DNA of 64,000 bases, from assembly GCA_000310025.1 (NCBI GenBank), contig FN649752.1, positions 3,488,637 to 3,552,636 on the forward strand, in the 5' to 3' direction. Positions 57,062 to 64,000 of this stretch are shown here, piece by piece; position 1 is the first letter of the stretch, and every line of letters begins with the position of its first letter. Origin of the DNA: Ectocarpus siliculosus (taxonomy: Eukaryota > Sar > Phaeophyceae > Ectocarpales > Ectocarpaceae). Position numbers and translations under genes: made by a program. Under the pieces are notes generated by a model. That model searched no databases, was not told where the DNA came from, and saw nothing but the letters and a program-made list of their open reading frames with translations.

Positions 57062-60000
57062 ATGGCTGCTAGTATCGACTCCCCGGCCTGGACCTTCGGC
57101 CTGAATCCCACGGTTCCAGGACCTCGTGTGCCCGGACCGGGAACATACAACGTTGCGGGGAGCCTCGATGGAGGCTCAGCGGGAACCTTTTTCTCTCCCA
57201 TTGGGGCGAAGCCGACGTGCCCTCGAACGGACGTCAAGCGATTAGTTTTCGGCATAGGTGTGTGTTGGTGTGTGCAATCAAAAAGTCTTTGTGCACAACT
57301 AGTCGAAACAAGAATTTGGCTATATTTATTTGTCCCGACAGCAGTACGGACGAGCGATAGCCCATTATGCGCTGTGCGCCCCAGCACAGAAAAATCTCGA
57401 TTGTGAAATAAATTATCAATTGAGACTACTGTACGTGTACGTAGACGGTAAATGTAGACTGACTGGCACGTTTACCACCTACACTATCCATTGGACACGA
57501 AGTGGTGCACCACCATTCATTGTCGTGGACGTGTTTTTTTAGTTTTATTGCTGTACAGCCTGCCTCTCTCTCTAACTGAACAGCCAAACAGCCTTTTTCC
57601 TATGAAGTTACTATCTCCTCCATCCTCCAATCAATCTACTGTAGACGACGCACGGGAAAAGAGCGACCTCATGCAATGGAATACCAATTTGTGCGTGTTG
57701 GCTCGTTCTTGGCTATCCAACCGAAATTGTTCAGAACGGGAAGGCAGGGACAAACCAGGACCTGGAGCATACGACGTCACCAAGAATCGGCCACTTAGAT
57801 GGAACGTGTCTCCTAGAGGTAAGGTCCACTGTGAGAGGTATGACGAATGTACACTGCTGTTCTCCCTGCTGCATTTTCCAGATATCCGCCTACCATTCGG
57901 AATCTACAGTGTATGTGCAGTACTTCTCGTGCACAACATCAACTTTACGCGTCCTGTGCTGCGAATGCCACTGGAGGAGTGCACAAGGGGTTTTCTTCAA
58001 TCACAGGTTCATTTTCTTCACTCAGTGTGATACAAGAAGAGTCAACAAAGCAAGGTGTTCTGTGTCCAGTACAACTGGTGCGATATTGCACATAGACGAT
58101 GTTTGACCTCGGAGACAAGAAATTACCTCGAGATAAACTGGACCGAAGCAAGTCACGCAGGAGCGGGTGAAAGCCTCTCTCGACCTTGTAGTTGTAGCGC
58201 CTCGCTACTTGCCTGCTGCCCAGATTCGAGTCATTTCCTTGTTCCGAGAGGAACGAGGTGTCCAGCAGTAGCAGCAACCGCCTCATTGATTGCACAATCG
58301 ACGTGTTGTCCATGCCCTTACTAGACAGCACCTCGTACTCTGAGAGACAAAAAGTGCAGAACACAATCACTTGCTGATAGACCTGGATGATCCAAGCGCT
58401 CCATTTGACTGGATCCCTGGGGCGGCCTTCCACTTCAACCCGCAGATCGAAAGCACCAAACCCCACGGTTCCCGGTCTCAAGCCCGGCAACAGATGCGGG
58501 TCCTGGCGCGTACATATCTTCAGAGTTTGCTGGCAAGGGCCCAGCATACTCCATGCCCTCGAGGTCGCCTACGACCCTCGACACGCCGGAGAGCCCCGGG
58601 CCTGGTCAATACGTCCACGTCCAGCTAAGCGTCGGGCGAGGGGAGAATGGCGCGGGGGAAGGATTTGGCAAGCGGGACAGCCCAAGGTTTGCCACCGGTA
58701 AGGACATGAGTCGTGCAGCTCTCTGGGTTTGCGCGCGGATCGACGTCTGTCTGCGTGTGACCCTTGGTGTTTACGCGGCGCTAGCCACAACAACAGTCCA
58801 GGGTTCGTCATAGAGCACTTTTTTTGTTTCCACGAGCTACATAGTTCATTCAGCCCCCAAGGGAGATGTTGGGAGGCACAACAAGCACGGAGCCAACCAC
58901 CGAAAAAAAAAACTAGAAATGTCCGCACTTTCCAAAGCGCTGTATGGCGATCCGGAATCTTCGAGAAGGCAAGCGTACTGCACCATCTTCCGATGGCTAC
59001 GTTGCTTTCCTATTACAGATTTCACCACATAGATAGACCGAGGTGTTGGATTTCCGGCGCTCTAGAGATTGCCGGCAGCTACTGCTCGTCCTACTGCGAC
59101 GCTGGATAACGTTAAGTGTCGGTCTCGCGACAACACACACAAGTCCACACCCTCTCCACACACAACCCCCCCTCCCTGTGACTGTCCTCTTGCTCAAGTG
59201 CCAGCTCCAAAATATAATTGACAAGACGACCCTTTTAATGTTACGCGCTTGAACCGTCGCGTTGCCCATCGCACGTGTGGATATCCAGAAGCAACGCCCA
59301 CCCCGGGTCCTGGAGAGTACCAGTCCCCCGCCTTCAACCCTCAGCTGGGCAAGAACATCACGTTCGGCAGAAACCTTCGACCCGCTGGCTGGTCCGCCCG
59401 AATCAAGGAGATCACGCGGTTCGCGTGCGAGCTTGACGGCGACAACGACGACGACGACGACTGTGACGGTGATCAACAATGGAGCGGCGGTTGGCGGCGG
59501 GTGGGGCGTTTCCGGGCGCCGCTGCATCACCACCGTCGAGAGTCGGCGGAGCGGGAGACGATCATCGCCCGCCTCCGCCGCCGCCCTTCGTCGGCCCCGC
59601 CTTCGTCCCGCTTCCGCCGCGCCTGCGCGCGAGGGAGGAGACTCGACCGCACGGCCGACGGCGGCGGCGGCGGCGGCGATAGGACAGAAAAGAAACAACA
59701 ACGTGGTGGGACCGCCAACGGCAGCAGCAGCAGCAGTAGCACGTGCCGCCGCCCGCGTTTCATCGCGGACGTGGTGAAAGAGGCCGGGCGCAGGAAACGG
59801 GCTAAATCGGCGGCGGCAATGTCTGCGAAGATAACCGGGGTCGGGGCATCACCGTCGAAGAGACGGAGCCGCGAGACCGCCACCGGCAGGGGGTCGTCGA
59901 TGGGGACCGCCCCGCAGAGACCGCCGGACGCGGCGCCGAGCCCCGGCCCGTCGTCGTACCTCCCCGCCACCCTCGACGAGACCGCTCGCGATGGCAAGGT

Positions 60001-60101
60001 CGTCGGCATCGGCGGCAGATCGAAGCGGGAGCTATTCCCGCCCTCGCCAGACACGCCGGGGCCCGAGCAGTACGCCCCCGAGGTAGTCCAGGGCGGCCCG
60101 G

Positions 60102-60143
<42 letters not shown>

Positions 60144-60949
60144 AAGAGCCGCCAAGACGAGTAGCACCACCTAGACGGGCGGCTGCCGCAAGAGCTCCTT
60201 CGAGCCGAGAGAACGTGCCCCCGCCGCCTTCGACGAACCCCAAGCCAAGGAACAGCTGGCGGCGACCACTGCGGTCCACCTCCAGCCCGACCAACGCACC
60301 CGGGGCGTCGCCCGCGGCAGCAGCCCTAGTAGCAGCGGCTGCCGGCACTTTCGGGTCTTCCGAACGGTTTCCCAGGGACTCGGCCCCGAGGCCCGGCGTC
60401 GGGGACTACGACCTCAGGGCAGCCGAGGCCGCCGCCGCCGGCTCGTCGACGGCCGTCCCCCCGACCCTCGGGCGCAAGCCCACGGGGGCCCCGTACGACC
60501 CGGCTCTCAGCCGCTACCTCTTCCGCGACGACGGCCGCGTCACCCCCAGTGCCCACGCCTACCGCCCGGAGTCCGCCACGGGGGGCGGCGGCGACGGCGG
60601 ATTGGCCGGTCAGGCGGCGGCGCCCCCGGCGTGGTCGTTCGGGGGCAAGCGGCCGACTCCCAGACCCCCGGACGGCCCCGGACCGGGCAAGTTCAGGCCT
60701 CCTTACAACAACGAGACCGATCCCTGCTGCTCGTCTTCTCCGGCTGGGGTGAGGTTTGGGGCCGGACGCGAGGACATGTCCGGCAGCGTTTCGGGAGTTC
60801 CGTGGGTGGAGGCGGAGGAGAGGGCGGCGCGGGGGGAGGCGGGCGGCCGGAGCGCGAGGCTGTACCTCCCCGAGAGGGACCGCATGGGCTCGAGAGCGTT
60901 CATGCGCTCGAGGCAATTGCCAAGGCCAGGGACCCGAGGGCCTCGGTAG
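57062..60949 (+). CDS. SHIPPO/ODF3-like STPGR-repeat protein, 4 exons
   Basis: Exons 57062-57257, 57735-57818, 58446-58697 and 59289-60949 join in phase (each junction phase 1) to 730 residues. The protein carries at least nine Pro-Gly-rich sperm-tail repeats (STPGR): VPGPGTYNV, KPGPGAYDV, DAGPGAY, GPAYSMPSRS, SPGPGQYV, TPGPGEYQSPAF, SPGPSSYLPA, TPGPEQYAPE and RPGVGDYDL, and a final GPGKFRPPY. Spacer motifs such as TFG and FGRN follow family habit. Repeats are dense in the first 150 residues; the remainder is Arg/Ser/Ala-rich and low complexity, with an alanine run encoded by GCT repeats at 60,101. Family members associate with axonemal microtubules or sperm flagella, so a role in zoid flagella is likely. 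The start at 57,062 is chosen because the repeats begin there. Confidence 0.85.
60101..60142 (+). repeat. GCT trinucleotide repeat coding for polyalanine
   Basis: A near-uninterrupted run of GCT codons, with one ACT near the start, encodes about 13 consecutive alanines within the SHIPPO-like protein. Length variation between individuals is likely. Confidence 0.9.
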
Positions 60950-63900
60950 CAGTTAGTCGTTCGTTTGTGACGTGTACGTGTGTGTGTCTTGTATTTGTTT
61001 TTCATCGACCGCAATAACCGGCTAACCATCGGGAAAAAATGACGTCCGTCTCCAGCGAAGCCGGAACAGAAAGAGTTGTTTGTCTGCTGGGACCTTCTGC
61101 GCCAAAAACTCATCCACTGTGAGGCGCGTCTCTTACGAAAGTAGCTGCACCGCGTAGGTTCTCCTTGACACAACTGACTGCAGTGTGTCCTACGACGTGA
61201 TTGTTGTTGTGGATGCAGCAAAGTTGGGGAGCACCTCTTGGCAAACGTCACCCGCACTTGTAATGTTACGTCATCTGCAAGGCTCACAACAACGAACGTA
61301 AACTTCTCCGGCGGAGCAAGTCCAATATGTCACGGCTGAACGGCCATAGGTGACACCACCCGTCACCCAAGGATCTTCGGTGTTCCCGTTCGTTTTGGTT
61401 CGGCCCAAGTTTGTTCTTTGCCAACAACTGTGTAGCTAAAAGATGTGTGCGTTGAGTCATCTCATCTAATCTGAACGTCAGTTTCCCAGTTTCGGGCAAA
61501 TATTTGGACGCGGAAATCAGGGTCACACAGAAGGAGTCCGCACAGGAGTTGTCTTGTTCTCCTGCGGAGGTGCTGGCAGTTATGCAAACAGATTTTCGTC
61601 ATGCGCACAGAGCCGAATAGAACATGCTTGATGAGGCCTTGCAGAACGGCCACACACAGTGAGTAAAAGAGACAGCGAACCTCGAAAAGGGGGCAAGAGT
61701 TTGGCGCGGACATCTACTCTGACATTATGGTCCATGCACAGTTGTGCCATTCACCTTTTTGTGCGACAACGTTTGAAAGAAACATGAAACAACGACAGGT
61801 ATTCGTGATCGCCTCGTCGAGCTACTATGTCGTCGATAGCTCCAGCGTTTTTCGGGTTTCAGAAAATGCACCGTTTTTGGCCGAGAAACGATCCACGGTG
61901 CCCCATTGACCACCAAGGAGCCCCCTCTGATACCCCCCCCGCATCGGCATCACTTGTTGTTTGTGTTATGAATATATTTGGAGCCAAAGCAATAATATGT
62001 ACCACGTAGCGTTTCTCGCGAAAAAATAGTTTTCTCCTCAAAGCAAGAAAACCTCAAGTGGCGATTGACGAGAAGAATAGTTTGCAGCATTTCTTCTTTG
62101 AAAACGCCACATGCAAGAGGATCTCCCACATTGAACGATAGAAAACGGCTTGCCAGATCCGTTTTTTTTCAACATCTCGCCCTGAGAACGTACGTAATCA
62201 ATCGAGAAAAAATCTTAAGGCATTCATTAATGGGTAGGTGTTTGTTGATGTTTTAATATTCCGGCCGGCGGAACCTTCACCGCTTTTGTAAGGACTTTTC
62301 AAGTTCGGTCGACTCACGCGTCCCGGGTGGGTGGGTGGCTACGATGTTTGAATTCAACGTTTTTTTGTTTTGTTTTTTAGTATTCTGTGCCATAGGCAGA
62401 GAGTGCAGAGGGCGCCAGACAGGGAGACAAAACTCTCACAAAAACAAAAACAAAAAACAGTCTAGACACACCCGACGGATGCTGTAACAGCAGTGAAGGG
62501 TGAAACCGACCGTGTCCGGTGGCCGAAAGAAGACGCGGAACGGTTCCCCCCTCCCTTTCCTGTTTATTCATTCGCCGTCGCCCCCTTCACCTCCGCCACA
62601 GGTGGTGCGAGCCCGCCCGACCATCCACCCAACCACCCATATTCACTCGCTGATGATCAGATCACACTCTTAAAACAAGACAAAAAATAGCGTATGTACA
62701 TGTGCCTGCAGACGGAGCAATCAAAACTCGACACAAGATTTCGGTATCTATCACACGTCGTGTCATAAAAAAACCCCAACCGTGCCCCCCACCACGAATT
62801 CCGCACAAATCCTCGGAGAAAAACAGCTCGAGCGTAAAGAGAAGCCACATCTATCTTCACTACCTCCACCCCGCGTCCTCCACAAAAGCCCCTGTTGCAT
62901 TCCCCCATGACGCCTCTGCTTGCCTTGTTTGCCGACCATTGGGGAAGCATCTCATGACCTGACCGAAGGTTGGCTTGTCAGGGGGAGGGGCCCCGACACA
63001 TGCAAAGAGGCAAAACGAAACGTTCAGCCCGGGATCCCGGCTCGACCTCTGGATACGTCCCACCTTCTTCATCGCTTTCTTCGCGCCCGTTCGACCCCTT
63101 GCTCAAGACAAAAAAAAAAACGTAAAACCATCGGAACATCGCAACCCCCCCCCCAGACGTTTGACATTCAAGAAAGGAAGAAAACAGCGAAGCAGCAGCA
63201 TCGATCGACACAGCAAGCGCTGTCCCCTGTGCCAGTCGATCACACCTCAAAACCAGCCGAAGACACCCCAAAATCAGCCTCCGCCTGCAGCAGTAAAACA
63301 GCAGCAGTCAAAGTCGCGCAAAACAACCAAAAAAAAAATCCCGCAAAAGGAAACAACAAGCGATGAGAGGCATAGTCAATAGTTTCAAACGATTGTTCTC
63401 CTTCTCGTCCCCACGGGATTGTCAACGGCGGCGGGACTGTCGTCCCCGCGGGACTGTCGTCCCCGCGGGACTGTTACGGGCGGCGGGCCTCTGTCACCGG
63501 CGGCGGGGTGATCGTTGGCCAGCTGCGTAGCAATCAATCCGTGTAGAGCTAGATGCCGGGGGGGGTGCCGAACAAGGGGAGAACACAAACACGGGAGCTG
63601 CGCCCCCCCCCCCCCAAAGCGGTTCCCAGCTGCCGGGCGAGGGAAGAGCTCTTTCCGTAAGATGCGTGCACCAAAAGCACAAGCCTGGCGCTCACACACA
63701 CCCCCGAACGCGTGTGTATGCGGGCGGCATCCAGGTGTGTACTGCTGGTTGGCTATGCCGCACAATCCCACGCCCATCTCGGCCAACACGCAACAGTCAA
63801 ATAACCCTTCAAAACCTCTATTGCCGCGGGGAACCCGTTGGACCCCGTGCAAAATACAAGCTACTTCATCATTGCTCCCACCTTTGTTCCCTCCCTATCA

Positions 63901-64000
63901 CACGACATCCCCCTACTACATAATCACTACCCGCGTTCTTCGGCTGCTGCAAGATTTCGGGAAAAATAGCGATGAAAACACACAGCTAACGCCTTCCATG
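60950..64000. other. Non-coding region downstream of the SHIPPO gene
   Basis: No convincing exon was found on either strand. Frames here are short, low complexity, or change frame without splice support. The first several hundred bases are probably 3' UTR of the SHIPPO gene. The part after 62.3 kb contains A-rich runs, poly-C and poly-G runs, and the short tandem repeat at 63,431; it could be upstream sequence of a gene outside the window. Confidence 0.5.
63431..63473. repeat. 17-bp tandem repeat, 2.5 copies
   Basis: Unit GCGGGACTGTCGTCCCC starts at 63,431 and 63,448, with a partial third copy. GCGGGAC and GTCGTCCCCGC are partly complementary, so each unit can form a small hairpin. Confidence 0.85.

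Noticed and set aside
63385-63852. 155-codon minus-strand ORF
   Set aside because: It crosses the GC-rich tandem repeat and poly-C runs, and has low-complexity composition without motifs.

Overview
The window is intron-dense eukaryotic nuclear DNA. Coding exons are short (mostly 40-300 bp), introns run 0.1-5.5 kb with pyrimidine-rich acceptors, most donors are GT with several GC, base composition is roughly half G+C, and C/G homopolymers are frequent. Two of the four genes point to a flagellated organism: a SHIPPO/ODF3-type protein and a very large EF-hand protein ending in a nephrocystin-4-like domain. Together this best fits a brown alga (Ectocarpus-like stramenopile) or a close relative. 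The lineage is inferred from gene structure and content, not from a marker gene. All gene models below were assembled by hand from splice sites, reading phase and family motifs.

Layout. (1) About 0.7-19.3 kb, + strand: a 22-exon M16-family (insulinase/PqqL-like) zinc metallopeptidase with an HxxEH motif and a C-terminal hydrophobic segment; its true 5' end is not resolved. One intron holds the 3' end of a LINE followed by a short SINE-like element whose C-rich tail abuts the next exon. (2) 19.3-20.9 kb: convergent intergenic spacer with a tandem duplication of about 326 bp. (3) 20.9-56.7 kb, - strand: one apparent gene of 39 exons encoding about 4,010 residues. In protein order it has a Ser/Arg-rich start, 18 Tudor/Agenet-like repeats (almost all in one 5.2 kb exon), a long array of EF-hand modules spread over some 25 small exons, and a C-terminal region resembling the N-terminal part of nephrocystin-4. 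(4) 44.0-47.3 kb, + strand: a six-exon gene of unknown function, nested on the opposite strand in a 5.5 kb intron of the giant gene. (5) 57.1-60.9 kb, + strand: a four-exon SHIPPO (STPGR) protein, transcribed divergently from the giant gene across about 330 bp. (6) 61-64 kb: no convincing gene.

The main point of interest is the giant gene: its Tudor array, EF-hand array and NPHP4-like domain are a combination I do not recognise, its Tudor array carries three near-identical 456-bp tandem units, it contains a nested gene, and it may share a bidirectional promoter with a second probable flagellar gene.
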